A stretch of 64,000 nucleotides of DNA from Arion vulgaris (lineage: Eukaryota; Mollusca; Gastropoda; Stylommatophora; Arionidae). The stretch lies in the NCBI GenBank assembly GCA_020796225.1, contig CM036765.1, forward strand, positions 1,529,228 to 1,593,227, read 5' to 3'. The notes under the pieces are model-generated. The model did no database searches, had not been told where the DNA came from, and saw only the letters and a list, made by a program, of their open reading frames with translations. The stretch's first letter is position 1. Each line of letters begins with the position of its first letter. Made by a program: the position numbers and the translations under genes. Positions 44,015 to 55,720 of the stretch are shown here, piece after piece.

Positions 44015-45155
44015 GAACTGCAGTAAAACTATTTGATTGGCAAAGCACGTAATTACAAAGTACTGTAGTTTACAAATTACAAAAACAATGACAAAATACA
44101 GCAACGTTTCGACCAACAAGGCCTTTATCAAGCAAACGAACAAACAGGAGTGACAAATTAAAATGAAACACAATGGACGACCAAATACAAACGTATCTAA
44201 GGAAAATCTGGAATAAAAACGAATAACGAAATAAATGTAACACAAAAACACACATAAAAACTAGAAATAGAAAGGAAAAGAAACAATGAAACATCTAGTA
44301 AATATATAACTTGAATACATGCAACATATACCCATATAGATTACAAAGCAGGGGAAGAGAAAGTACTAAGAAGCATAAGAATGGAATATAACATGAATAC
44401 ATGCAACATATACCCATATAGATTACAAAGCATGGGAAGAGAAAGTGCTAAGAAGCATAAGAATGTAATACGTTGAGCCCGCGTGGTCGCAAGGTACCAT
44501 ACAAAGAAATCAACCGATTCTCCAGAGCAAATCGACTGCGATCATCCGAGGAACATGATCGGATGGCTGTGACCTGACATCGTGAGCTCCTAAATGGCCA
44601 GTGTCATTGAAATGGGTGGCTACAGGGTCACAGAGCATTGGCGTATGTCGCGTAAGTGTTGGGCGAATCGGTCAATGAGCCTCTTGCCTGTCTCGCCGAT
44701 ATAAGCCTTGTTACACCGCTTACAGATAATAGCATAGATAAGATTACGGGACTCGCATGTGAACCCATCGTTAATAGAAACGTCCTAAAGGAAAGATACA
44801 GTACGCGTCTGTATCACATAAGCACACGTGTTGCAACGCCGACGACAACACTGGACAGTGCCAAAATGAGTCTGGATATTGGACTTAAGGCGACTGTGTA
44901 CCAACATATCCTAAGACTTCTGTCCCGTCTGTAAGACACCAAAGGATAGTTGGGAAGACAGAACGGGTCTCAGGATCTGATCTAAGGAGAGACAGATGAC
45001 GGAATAAAACATTTTTCACCAGGGAACTATGGGGGTGGTGAGTTAAGATAAGTTTTACTCTGTCAGAGTTAGTAGTCCTATGCTGACTGGTAAGGGCCTG
45101 CTGGCGAGTGATTTTCTGAACTCGATGCATAGCCGAGACATCATTGCGCTCGGCC
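44015..45155 (-). pseudogene. Penelope-like element, 3' half
   Basis: Read on the minus strand: 45,157-44,885 is open (AMHRVQKITRQQALTSQHRT, VFPTILWCLTDGTEVLGYVG). It is followed in other frames by a GIY-YIG endonuclease region (CKRCNKAYIGETGKRL and a QHLRDI-type helix near 44,640-44,750), a HPRGLNVLH-like end, then an AT-rich noncoding tail with the ttgataaaggcc..ggtcgaaac hairpin (about 44,107-44,140) and the terminus gccaatcaaatagtttt..tgcagttccatata at 44,015-44,060. The RT domain is absent. The same arrangement is at 58,400-59,540 (plus). The coding upstream edge is interrupted by a LINE-A at 45,168. Confidence 0.8.
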
Positions 45156-45167
45156 AACCTTACTTAG

Positions 45168-45734
45168 TCTTTGATAGTCTACACAGAATCTATCTGTGGA
45201 ATATTCTGAGATGCTATGAAATACCAGGCAAAATAATAAACATTATTAAGAGCCTCTATGATGGTTCACAGTGTGCAGTTCGCACTGATGGTGGACACAG
45301 CGACTGGTTTATGGTTGAAACCGAGTAAAGCAAGGCTGTATTCTATCTCCGCTATTGTTTGAGTGGCCATTGACTGGGTGATGCGAAAATGTTGCAGAGG
45401 CGAAACTGGCATCGATTGGGTAGAAAATAGTCAACTAGAAGATTTGGATTTTGCAGATGATATTGCCTTGGGCACATATGTTGGGATATATGTTGAGCAC
45501 ACCATGAGGAGAAATGATCAACGAATATCAAGCAGGCATTGAAGTGGGATGCAAAGGGTTCAAGAAAGAGAGGTCGACCTAAGGAGACATTGAAACGAAC
45601 TTTACTGAGAGAGGCAGAAAATATCGGTCTCAGTTCCATGGAGGAGATTGAGCGAGTTGTCCAGGATAGAGCGGTATGGATAAATTACTTGCAGGCCCTA
45701 TGTAACGTATAACGGTACGAGAGGAATTATTATT
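45168..45734 (+). mobile_element. LINE-A, 5'-truncated, with 12-bp TSD
   Basis: A 567-bp insertion bounded by aaccttacttag (45,156-45,167 and 45,735-45,746). It begins at the FDSLHRIYLWNILRCYEIPG RT motif, continues HSDWFMVETE and a frameshifted FADD-like region near 45,450-45,460, then jumps (internal deletion near 45,470-45,535) to ALKWDAKGS and the C-terminal end, finishing acggtacgagaggaattatt. Inactive. It post-dates the neighbouring PLE fragment if that element once continued to the right, which I could not show. Confidence 0.85.
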
Positions 45735-45746
45735 AACCTTACTTAG

Positions 45747-46215
45747 TAAATGTATCTGCGCTAAGCCTTTGATACGGAGTTCACAGCAATCTTCCCATAT
45801 GTCGACACGATACAAGACAGCGTTATCAAAGTCACTTGCCTAGACTTTTTCCGTTGCTCAAGACTACCCGGACAAGCAGCTCAACTCGGGCACAGGGCTC
45901 CAAGTTTCGTCCCATATGGACCCGCGTCCCTACTATGAATGCACCTCTCATCCCTACATGTTCGTCTGTCGTTTTACCATCGTCCGAGAGGATGATAATT
46001 GTGGTGCGACCGTTGTGTTCACATTTCCGTACCACGAGACTGCGCTAACACTCAGCTTGACTTGGGCGCAGGGCTCCAAGCTTCGCCTCATGTGGGCCCA
46101 CTTTCTACTATGGATGCATCTCTCATCCCTTTAATTTTGGTGCGGTCATTTATTCCTGGGGAGTTAGCATTCGTTCGCGGCCGACTCGTACACTGCTGTT
46201 ATAACTTTTTGGGAA
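45747..46215. other. Diverged direct repeat, unassigned
   Basis: A segment of about 95 bp (cgggcacagggctccaagtt ... atgcacctctcatccct) at 45,888-45,960 recurs with changes at 46,062-46,133 (tgggcgcagggctccaagct ... atgcatctctcatccct). Both have several open frames but no recognised motif. Possibly an old terminal or internal repeat of an unknown element. Confidence 0.45.
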
Positions 46216-46217
46216 CT

Positions 46218-47560
46218 TTTGGCAAATTTTAGCGGACATTGGCCAGAGATGCGCATTGTTCAGAAGTTTTCGGACCTGCATTGCTTTTCCATGCTTGTAC
46301 TACTACCACTACTAGTAGCTCTCCTTCGATCTCTGTGCCCGCTTAGCCAGACCGGAACCGAAGTTTGTTACCAGAGTCACCACGTGGATGTGGGGCACAG
46401 GGTCTTGATTAGTGCCGGCCCATTAATCCTGTCGCAGCCCCCATGCGCCTTTGACCCTTCTGTCCATCTAAGAGCTGTCCTAACCAATGCCCCCACTGGC
46501 ATACGACATACATGTCCAAACCACTTCCATCTTTGTCTCTTAATGATGGTCTCCAAGGATGCACAGTCTGTTTGTTTCAAAAGCTCCTTATTTGTTATGG
46601 TATTTGGTCAGAACATTTGCAGGATTCTTATTAAACATTTATTCTGAAATGTCTCCAACTTGTGATTATGTGTAGGTACATCTTCCAACATTCACTACTG
46701 TATAATAGCATTCCCAGTACATTACTTCTTTCAGCATTCACTACTGTATAATAGAACTCCCAGTATATTACTTCTTCCAACATTCACTACTGTATAATAG
46801 CACCCAGTATATTACTTCTTCCAACATTCACTACTGTATAATAGCACTCCAAGTACATTACTTCTTCCAACATTCACTACTGTATAATAGCACTCCCAGT
46901 ATATTACTTCTTCCAACATTCACTACTGTATAATAGCACTCTCAGTACATTACTTCTTCCAACATTCACTACTGTATAATAGCACTCAGTATATTACTTC
47001 TTCCAGCATTCACTACTGTATAATAGCACTCCCAGTATATTACTTCTTCCAACATTCACTACTGTATAATAGCACCAAGACATTACTTCTTCCAACATTC
47101 ACTACGTATAATAGCACTCCAGTAATTACTTCTTCCAGCATTCACTACTGTATAATAGCACTCCAAGTATATTACTTCTTCCAGCATTCACTACTGTATA
47201 ATAGCACTCCCAGTACATTACTTCTTCCAACATTCACTACTGTATAATAGCACTCAAGTACATTACTTCTTCCAACATTCACTACTGTATAATAGCACTC
47301 CAAGTACATTACTTCTATATATTTTAAGTTTATCCTAAGATTAGTTCTTTTGTTTTCAAAATTTTTTGAGCATCGTAAAGGTTTGTCTTGCCTTCTTGAT
47401 TTTTTCGATGATATCCTTTTCTGAATCTCCATCTTCTGATATTGTACTCCAGGTATACAAAATTCTGGACTTCCTCTATGACTTCATTTTGTAATACAAT
47501 TGGGTTCTCAAATTTTGTATTATTTCTCATTACCTTCGTTTCCTATATTTATTTTAAGTC
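46218..47560 (-). pseudogene. LINE-E post-RT region with 46-bp array
   Basis: Minus-strand order: NPIVLQNEVIEEVQNFVYLE (47,440-47,500), a YNI.EDGDSEKDI-like frame, KARQTFTMLKK-like sequence, SLRINLKYIEVMYLECYY, then about 14 copies of a 46-bp unit, then SWRHFRINV-like sequence and, at 46,580-46,377, IIKRQRWKWFGHVCRMPVGA with LVRTALRW. This is the (Y)LG..I..DG..LLYGSECW..RRWxWxGHVxRM sequence of LINE post-RT regions. The RT itself is absent. Confidence 0.75.
46675..47318. repeat. 46-bp array of the LINE-E LLYSSECWK motif, about 14 copies
   Basis: The unit on plus is cttccaacattcactactgt plus ataatagcactcccagtatattactt. The minus strand of a unit encodes VLLYSSECWK, the conserved LINE motif, once per unit. 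46 is not divisible by 3, so only one unit at a time is in frame. Several units have 1-3-bp deletions. Confidence 0.9.
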
Positions 47561-47735
47561 CTATTATTTGAGCTGTTCTGGAGTTCTGTGCTTGGATGAT
47601 TGTTATTTTTGCCTTAACAGATTCTGCTATGCCATCTAATCATCTTTCGTGGCTTCCTCTCGCCTTTTCCTGATGTTCTGTTGTAGAAGACTTTGTTTAC
47701 TGTGGAGTTTCAATGCATTCAGATCCAACACATCA
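47561..47735 (-). pseudogene. LINE-B 3' fragment
   Basis: Matches the LINE-B end at 905-1,050 (gattgttatttttgc, gattctgctatgccatctaa, ttcctgatgttctgttg) over about 170 bp. The tail segment with the 32/33-bp unit is missing. Confidence 0.65.
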
Positions 47736-47904
47736 CATACATATCACACATACACATCACACATACACATACACATCACACATAACACAACATCACAAGA
47801 GTATTAACATATCTCGATATGGAGCGGTGGAAAAGAAGAAGTTGAAATGATTTTAACAAACTTTTTAAAGAATATCACAAAATAAATAGTTTTTTAATAG
47901 TTAA
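47736..47904. other. CA-rich simple repeat and unassigned sequence
   Basis: A catcacacatacacat repeat lies at about 47,725-47,800. Nothing else is recognised. Confidence 0.55.
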
Positions 47905-49655
47905 GAGCATGACTTTTCCTCTAAATTATAGGATGATTTATGAGTATGACTTTCCTCTCTTAAATTATAGGACGATTTATGAGTATGACTTTTCCTCTTA
48001 ATTATAGGATGATTTATGATATGACTTTTCCTCTTTAAATTATGGATGATTTATGAGTATGACTTTCTCTCTTAAATTATAGGACGATTTATGAGTATGA
48101 CTTTTCTCTCTAATTATAGGACGATTTATAGTGACTTTTCCTCTTAAATTATAGGATGATTTATAGTATGACTTTTCCTCTCTAAATTATAGGATGATTT
48201 ATGAGTATGACTTTTCTCTCTTAAATTATAGGATGATTTATAGTATGACTTTCCTCTCTTAAATTATAGGATGATTTATGAGTATGACTTTTCCTCTCTT
48301 AAATTATAGGATGATTTATAGTTAAAGAGCATGACTTTTCCTCTCTTAAATTATAGGATGATTTATAGTTAAGGAGCATGACTTTTCCTCTCTTAAATTA
48401 TAGGATGATTTATAAGTTAGAGCATACTTTTCCTCTCTTAAATTATAGGATGATTTATAGTATATTCTTCCTCTCTTAAATTAGGATGATTTATAAGTTA
48501 GTGAGTATGACTTTTCTCTTCAAATTATAGGATGATTTATGAGATGACTTTCCTCCTTAAATTATAGGATTTATGAGCATGACTTTTCCTCTCTTAAATT
48601 AGGACGACTTTATGAGTATGACTTTTCCTCTTAAATTCATAGGATGATTTATGAGTATGACTTTTCTCTCTTAAATTATAGGATGATTTATGAGTATGAC
48701 TTTTCCTCTCTTAAATTATAGGATGATTTATGAGTATGACTTTTCCTCTCTTAAATTATAGGATGATTTATAGTATGACTTTCCTCTCTTAAATTATAGG
48801 ATGATTTATAGTTAAAGAGCATGACTTTTCCTCTCTTAAATTATAGGATGATTTATAGTTAAGGAGCATGACTTTTCCTCTCTTAAATTATAGGATGATT
48901 TATAGTTAGAGCATGACTTTTCCTCTCTTAAATTATAGGATGATTTATGAGTATGACTTTTCCTCTCTTAAATTAGGATGATTTATAGTTAAGGAGTATG
49001 ACTTTTCCTCTCTTAAATTATAGGATGATTTATGAGTATGACTTTTCCTCTCTTAAATTATAGGATGATTTATGAGTATGATTTTTCTTAAATTATAGTG
49101 ATGATTTATAGTTAAAATGACTTTTCTCCTTAAATTATAGGATGATTTATAGTTAGGATATGACTTTTCCTCTTAAATTAAGGATGATTTATAGTTAGAC
49201 ATGACTTTTCCTCTCTTAAATTATAGGATGATTTATGAGTATGACTTTTCCTCTCTTAAATTAGGATGATTTATAGTTAGGTATGACTTTTCCTCTCTTA
49301 AATTATAGGATGATTTATGAGTATGACTTTTCCTCTCTTAAATTATAGGATGATTTATGAGTATGACTTTTCCTCTCTTAAATTATAGGATGATTTATGA
49401 GTATGACTTTTCCTCTCTTAATTTATAGGATGATTTATAGTTAAGGAGCATGACTTTTCTCTCTTAAATTATAGGATGATTTTGGATGACTTTCCTCTTT
49501 AAATTGGATGATTTATAGTTAAGAGCATGACTTTTCCTCTCTTAAATTATAGGATGATTTATAGTTAAAGAGCATGACTTTTCCTCTCTTAAATTATAGG
49601 ATGATTTATAGTTAAGAATGACTTTTCCTCTCTTAAATTATAGGATGATTTAGGA
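47905..49655. repeat. 35-48-bp degenerate array, about 42 copies
   Basis: The unit contains aaattataggatgatttatg and agtatgacttttcctctctt. A longer form has tatagttaaggagcatgact in place of atgagtatgact. Single-base indels are present in most copies. Confidence 0.93.
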
Positions 49656-49745
49656 AATTTAAGAATCAGATCAATATCATTTCATTTAAGTAATAACCAT
49701 TTAAGCTCCGATCTTTTACCCTCATACGAAGATCTCACTCACGTA
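49656..49745. other. Inter-array spacer
   Basis: About 90 bp without a recognised feature. Confidence 0.5.
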
Positions 49746-50005
49746 CGAACAATGCAGATCTCATCCTCACTACAGACAATGCAGATCTCATCCTCACTGA
49801 CGAACAATGCAGATCTCATCCTCACTGTCAACAATGCAGATCTCATCCTCACTACCGAACAACGAAGATCTCATCCTCACTGTACGAACAATGCAGATCT
49901 CATCTCACTGTACAACAATGCAGATCTCATCTCACTGTACGAACAATGCAGATCTATCCTCACTGTACGAACAATGCAGATCTCATCCTCACTGTCACGA
50001 ACAAC
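49746..50005. repeat. 26-29-bp degenerate array, about 9 copies
   Basis: The unit is gaacaatgcagatctcatcc plus tcactgtac, with frequent indels. Confidence 0.9.
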
Positions 50006-50049
50006 CAGAATGGACGATTGACATTCATATTTTATGGATAATGAATATT

Positions 50050-50215
50050 TGTTTAAGAGCGCGTCACAACTCAAGATATTAAGAGATGAGTGCACTCTAA
50101 GAACATTTTTTAAGAGATAGTACACTCTAAGAATATTTTTTAAGAGGATGAGTGACACTCTAAGAATATTTGTTTAAGAGGATGCGTCACACTCTAAGAA
50201 TATTTGTTAACAGTA
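50050..50215. repeat. About 38-bp degenerate repeat, 4 copies
   Basis: The unit includes cactctaagaatatttgttt and aagaggatgcgtca, with indels in every copy. Confidence 0.8.
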
Positions 50216-50221
50216 CGAGCT

Positions 50222-51240
50222 ATAAACTTTAGAAAAATGTGCAAACAGCAAAGTCTAAAAGTTGTAAATATATGTGTAAACAGTAAAGTCTAAAAGTTGT
50301 AAATATATGTAACAGCAAAATCTAAAAGTTGTAAATATATTGTAAACAGCAAAGTCTAAAAGTTGTAAATATATTGTAAACAGCAAAGTCTAAAAGTTGT
50401 AAATATATGTGCAAACAGATAAGTCTAAAAGTTGTAAATATATGTGTAAACAGTAAAGTCTAAAAGTTGTAAATATATGTTTAAACAGCAAAGTCTAAAA
50501 GTTGTAAATATATGTGTAAACAGCAAAGTCTAAAAGTTGTAAATATATGTGTAAACAGTAAAGTCTAAAAGTTGTAAATATATGTGTAAACAGTAAAGTC
50601 TAAAAGTTGTAAATATATGTACAAACAGTAAAGTCTAAAAGTTGTAAATATATGTGTAAACAGTAAAATCTAAAAGTTGTAAATATATGTGTAAACAGTA
50701 AAGTCTAAAAGTTGTAAATATATGTGTAAACAGTAAAGTCTAAAAGTTGTAAATATATGTGTAAACAGTAAAATCTAAAAGTTGTAAATGTATGTGTAAA
50801 CAGTAAAGTCTAAAAGTTGTAAATATATGTGTAAACAGTAAAGTCTAAAAGTTGTAAATATATGTGTAAACAGTAAAGTCTAAAAGTTGTAAATATATGT
50901 ACAAACAGTAAAGTCTAAAAGTTGTAAATATATGTGTAAACAGTAAAATCTAAAAGTTGTAAATATATGTGTAAACAGTAAAGTCTAAAAGTTGTAAATA
51001 TATGTGTAAACAGTAAAGTCTAAAAGTTGTAAATATATGTGCAAACAGTAAAGTCTAAAAGTTGTAAATATATGTGTAAACAGTAAAATCTAAAAGTTGT
51101 AAATATATGTGTAAACAGTAAAGTCTAAAAGTTGTAAATATATGTTAAACAGTAAAATCTAAAAGTTGTAAATATATGTGTAAACAGTAAAATCTAAAAG
51201 TTGTAAATATATGTGTAAACAGTAAAATCTACAAATTATA
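50222..51240. repeat. 35-bp minisatellite, about 29 copies
   Basis: The unit is aaagtctaaaagttgtaaat plus atatgtgtaaacagt. Variants are aaagtc/aaaatc and gtgtaaac/gtacaaac/gtgcaaac. Early copies (50,300-50,420) are more indel-rich than later ones. Variant order partly repeats (50,590-50,760 against 50,870-51,040), suggesting block duplication. Confidence 0.94.
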
Positions 51241-51470
51241 AGAATAAGTGTAAAGAGAAAAATCTACAACTTACTGACAAAATGCCCTTAGAGTTTCCAC
51301 ATCGACACCGCAGCAAAGTTTCTGTGGGCTGTTCTGCATATTCTGGAAGTGAAAACTGTAGGAAGTGAAGCACGAGTGAGCTTTGGTGGATACATCTCTG
51401 GGACATGCGCTGATCAAAGTCCCAACTACTGATAGAAAAAAACAATATAGGATTCATGAGTATTTGATAA
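51241..51470. other. Unassigned sequence
   Basis: No gene, element or array is recognised in these roughly 230 bp. Confidence 0.5.
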
Positions 51471-51473
51471 ATG

Positions 51474-53045
51474 TATTTATTTCAATATATCACTATATCA
51501 TTATATCAATATATCAATATATCACTATATCAATATATCAATATATCACTATATCACTATATCACTATATCACTATATCACTATATCAATATATCATTAT
51601 ATCACTATATCAATATATCACTATATCACTATATCACTTTATCAATATATCACTATATCACTATTTCACTATACCAATATATCAATATATCAATATATCA
51701 ATATATCAATATATCAATATATCACTATAACACTATATCACTATATCACTATATCAATATATCACTATATCAATATATCACTACAACACTATATTACTAT
51801 ATCACTATATCACTATATCAATATATCACTATATCACTATATCAATATATCAATATATCAATATATCACTATATCACTATATCAATATATCACTATATCA
51901 CTATATCACTATATCACTATATCACTATATCAATATATCATTATATCACTATATCAATATATCACTATATCACTATATCACTTTATCAATATATCACTAT
52001 ATCACTATTTCACTATACCAATATATCAATATATCAATATATCAATATATCACTATAACACTATATCACTATATCACTATATCAATATATCACTATATCA
52101 ATATATCACTACAACACTATATCACTATATCATTATATCACTATATCAATATATCACTATATCACTATATCAATATATCAATATATCAATATATCACTAT
52201 ATCACTATATCAATATATCACTATATCTCTATATCATTATATCACTATATCACTATATCAATATATCACTATATCAATATATCAATATATCACTATATCA
52301 CTATATCACTATATCACTATATCATTATATCAATGTATCAATATATCAATATATCACTATATCACTATATCAATAGATCACTATATCAATATATCACTAT
52401 ATCACTATATCACTATATCACTATATCACTATATCAATATATCAATATATCAATATATCACTATATCACTATATCATTATATCACTATATCAATATATCA
52501 CTATATCAATATATCACTATAACACTATATCACTATATCACTATATCAATATATCAATATATCACTATATCACTATATCATTATATCACTATATCAATAT
52601 ATCACTATATCACTATATCAATATATCAATATATCACTATATCAATATATCACTATATCAATATATCAATATATCACTATATCACTATATCACTATATCA
52701 CTATATCAATATATCACTATATCAATATATCAATATATCCAATATATCAATATATCACTATATCACTATATCACTATATCAATATATCACTATATCATTA
52801 TATCACTATATCAATATATCACTATATCAATATATCACTATATCAATATATCACTATATCAATATATCACTATATCAATATATCACTATATCAATATATC
52901 ACTATAACACTATATCACTATATCAATACATCACTATAACACTATATCACTATATCACTATATCAATATATCACTATAACACTACATCACTATATCAATA
53001 TATCACTATATCAATATATCAATATATCAATATTTCAATATTTCA
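51474..53045. repeat. 8-bp satellite-like array, about 196 copies
   Basis: The units are atatcact and atatcaat in irregular order, with rare atatcatt, ataacact and tttatcaat. A block with distinctive variants (cactttatcaat, ctatttcactatacca) occurs twice, 344 bp apart (51,637 and 51,981), showing duplication of about 43 units. Repetitive ORFs inside are artefacts. Confidence 0.95.
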
Positions 53046-53194
53046 TGATCAATAAATAGATTGTGCAGACGTATTAATGGCCTCTGGAAAAAATAAATGA
53101 CCAAACACAGAATTCGAAGCACAAAACGTTTATTTCTTACCACACCCATCGCCTAGTCCATAATGCAAACGTTTTTTTTAACACTTTCATGTTC
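53046..53194. other. SINE left flank
   Basis: No gene is recognised. Contains taacactttcatgttcgaat, part of which recurs just right of the SINE (53,478-53,498). Confidence 0.5.
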
Positions 53195-53206
53195 GAATAA
53201 TGCGAG

Positions 53207-53463
53207 TCGCCCGAGTGGTTACTGGGCCCAAATTGGGGTGTAAAGAATAGAACCACTGTTACCTGCCACGCATGTCGTAAGAGGCGACTAAGGAGGTTTT
53301 GGCTGAAATCGGATGCACATATCCTAAACGTGTAGAAGTCTATGCGTTTAGTGGCCTACTAAACCAATGTGCAACGTATACACGCTCTTGGCAAAGATCA
53401 AACATATCACAAAGAGTGATTAAAATTGATGTAAAGAACGAACGCAAAGAAGAAGAAGAAGAA
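53207..53463 (+). mobile_element. SINE with 12-bp TSD and GAA tail
   Basis: A 257-bp insertion between two copies of gaataatgcgag (53,195-53,206 and 53,464-53,475). It starts tcgcccgagtggttactggg, which resembles a tRNA-type box A (the CCGAGTGGTTA of Leu/Ser tRNAs). It contains agaatagaaccactgttacc and tgccacgcatgtcgtaagag, and ends in an AAG/GAA run. A convincing box B is not visible. The catgtcgtaagaggcgacta string is one I associate with molluscan SINEs. Two further partial copies lie at 24,014-24,190 and 43,078-43,135. Its tail type matches the LINE-B 3' tail, so LINE-B could be its partner (inference). Confidence 0.75.
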
Positions 53464-53475
53464 GAATAATGCGAG

Positions 53476-53664
53476 AGTTTTTAACACTTTCATGTTTTAA
53501 TTTTTGGGATGAGTATTGTCTTGTCCGCCACCTTGACTACACAGTAGAAGTACAAGTTAATTTAGCACTCTGGCAATAGCTGTCCACAGCTAGTTTCATA
53601 CATTGAATGTGGCAGAGGTCACATAACATGTATACATAGCTATGAACAGAACAATAGTAGGTGT
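53476..53664. other. Unassigned sequence
   Basis: No feature beyond the repeated tttaacactttcatgtt at its left edge. Confidence 0.5.
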
Positions 53665-53667
53665 CCA

Positions 53668-55132
53668 CTACAGTGGTTACAGTACAGTGGTTACAGTACA
53701 GCGGTCACACTACAATGGTTACACTACAATGGTTACACTACAATGGTTACACTACAATGGTTACAGTACAGTAGTTACACTACAATGGTTACAGTACAGT
53801 GGTTACACTACAATGGTTACAGTACAGTAGTTACACTACAATGGTTACAGTACAGTAGTTACACTATAGTGGTTACATTACAGTAGTTACACTACAATGG
53901 TTACAGTACAGTGGTTACACTACAATGGTTACAGTACAGTGGTTACAGTACAATGGTTACACTACAATAGTTACACTACAATGGTTACACTATAGTGGTT
54001 ACAGTACAGTAGTTACACTACAATGGTTACACTACAATGGTTACACTACAATGGTTACACTACAATGGTTACAGTACAGTGGTTACAGTACAATGGTTAC
54101 ACTACAATGGTTACACTACAATGGTTACACTACAATAGTTACACTACAATGGTTACACTACAATGGTTACACTACAATGGTTACACTACAATAGTTTACT
54201 ACAATGGGTTACAGTACAGTGGTTACACTACAATGGTTACACTACAATGGTTACACTACAATGGTTACACTACAATGGTTACAGTACAGTGGTTACAGTA
54301 CAATAGTTACACTACAATGGTTACACTACAATGGTTACACTACAATAGTTACACTACAATGGTTACACTACAATGGTTTACACTCAATGGTTACACTACA
54401 ATAGTTACACTCAATGGGTTACAGTACAGTGGTTACACTACAATGGTTACACTACAATGGTTACACTACAATGGTTACACTACAATGGTTACAGTACAGT
54501 GGTTACAGTACAATAGTTACACTACAATAGTTACACTACAATGGTTACACTACAATAGTTACACTACAATGGTTACACTCCAATGGTTACACTACAATGG
54601 TTACACTACAATGGTTACACTACAATGGTTACACTACAATGGTTACAGTACAGTGGTTACACTACAATGGTTACACTACAATGGTTACACTACAATGGTT
54701 ACACTACAATGGTTACACTACAATGGTTACACTACAATGGTTACACTACAATGGTTACAGTACAGTGGTTACACTACAATGGTTACACTACAATGGTTAC
54801 ACTACAATGGTTACACTACAATGGTTACAGTACAGTGGTTACACTACAATGGTTACACTACAATGGTTACACTACAATGGTTACACTACAATGGTTACAG
54901 TACAGTGGTTACACTACAATGGTTACACTACAATGGTTACAGTACAGTGGTTACACTACAATGGTTACAGTACAGTGGTTACACTATAATGGTTACACTA
55001 CAATGGTTACAGTACAGTGGTTACAGTACAGTGGTTACAGTACAGTGGTTACAGTACAGTGGTTACAGTACAGTGGTTACACTACAATGGTTACACTACA
55101 ATGGTTACAGTACAGTGGTTACACTATAGTGG
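53668..55132. repeat. 14-bp minisatellite, about 104 copies
   Basis: Two unit types alternate in blocks, gttacactacaatg and gttacagtacagtg, with rare atagt/tatagt variants and a few 1-bp indels (54,195; 54,375; 54,405). Three plus frames are open over long spans (14 residues per 42 bp); artefacts. Confidence 0.96.
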
Positions 55133-55529
55133 ACACTATGCACGAAAGGGTTAAGAACACAACCAGCTAGTTCTTCCAAAAAAGAGCTTTACTGAGGAGT
55201 GTCTTTCGTAAACGCTTCGGCTGTGGAACACAGAATAATCAGATTTGTTTCTCTTCTTGAATGTATCAACAGTTATATGAGAACTTGTAAGTGATTATTA
55301 TTGACTTGACTGAATATGTTGACTTGACTGTGTCAACAATGTTACAAATACTTTCCAATAAATCTTGATGATATTGAAGTCTAGCATAAAAGGACAAGAT
55401 ACTAAATGCTATTGAATCATTACCAAAATAATCAAGATATATATAACATTGCAAGTTTCCCCTTGCTACTTTCATTGTCGGATATTTGTTTCTAACTATG
55501 TTTATTGTTAACTTAAAGTCAGTTTATTT
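55133..55529. other. Unassigned sequence
   Basis: No gene or array is recognised. Confidence 0.5.
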
Positions 55530-55720
55530 TGTCTTCTTCTTCTTCTTTTGTCGTCACACTGCTACCTGGTTGGTGTCTAGTATCGCGGTTTTCTGTTTTT
55601 CTCTCACACTGTTCTGGTGGTGGCTTATGTGATTGTTATTTTTTCTCTTTGACGTGATTTTGATATGCAATCTAATCATCTTTGTCGTGATCCACCTACT
55701 TTGTCTGTGATATTTTAATA
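55530..55720 (-). pseudogene. LINE-B 3' end with a single, unexpanded tail unit
   Basis: The plus strand shows cttcttcttcttcttttgtc (complement of the GAA tail), one copy of the tail unit (gtcgtcacactgctacctgg...gtctagtatcgcgg), then the C-terminal segment (ctgttctggtggtggctta, gtgattgttattttttctc, gatatgcaatctaatcatct). Flanks and order equal those at 198-960, where the unit is present about 21 times. Confidence 0.8.

Noticed and set aside
51474..53045. Telomeric repeat
   Set aside because: The units atatcact/atatcaat do not match TTAGGG-type or other known animal telomere repeats, and the array is internal.
53200..53230. tRNA gene at the SINE head
   Set aside because: A box A-like string is present, but no box B, no anticodon arm and no 3' acceptor match can be placed; it is the head of a SINE.
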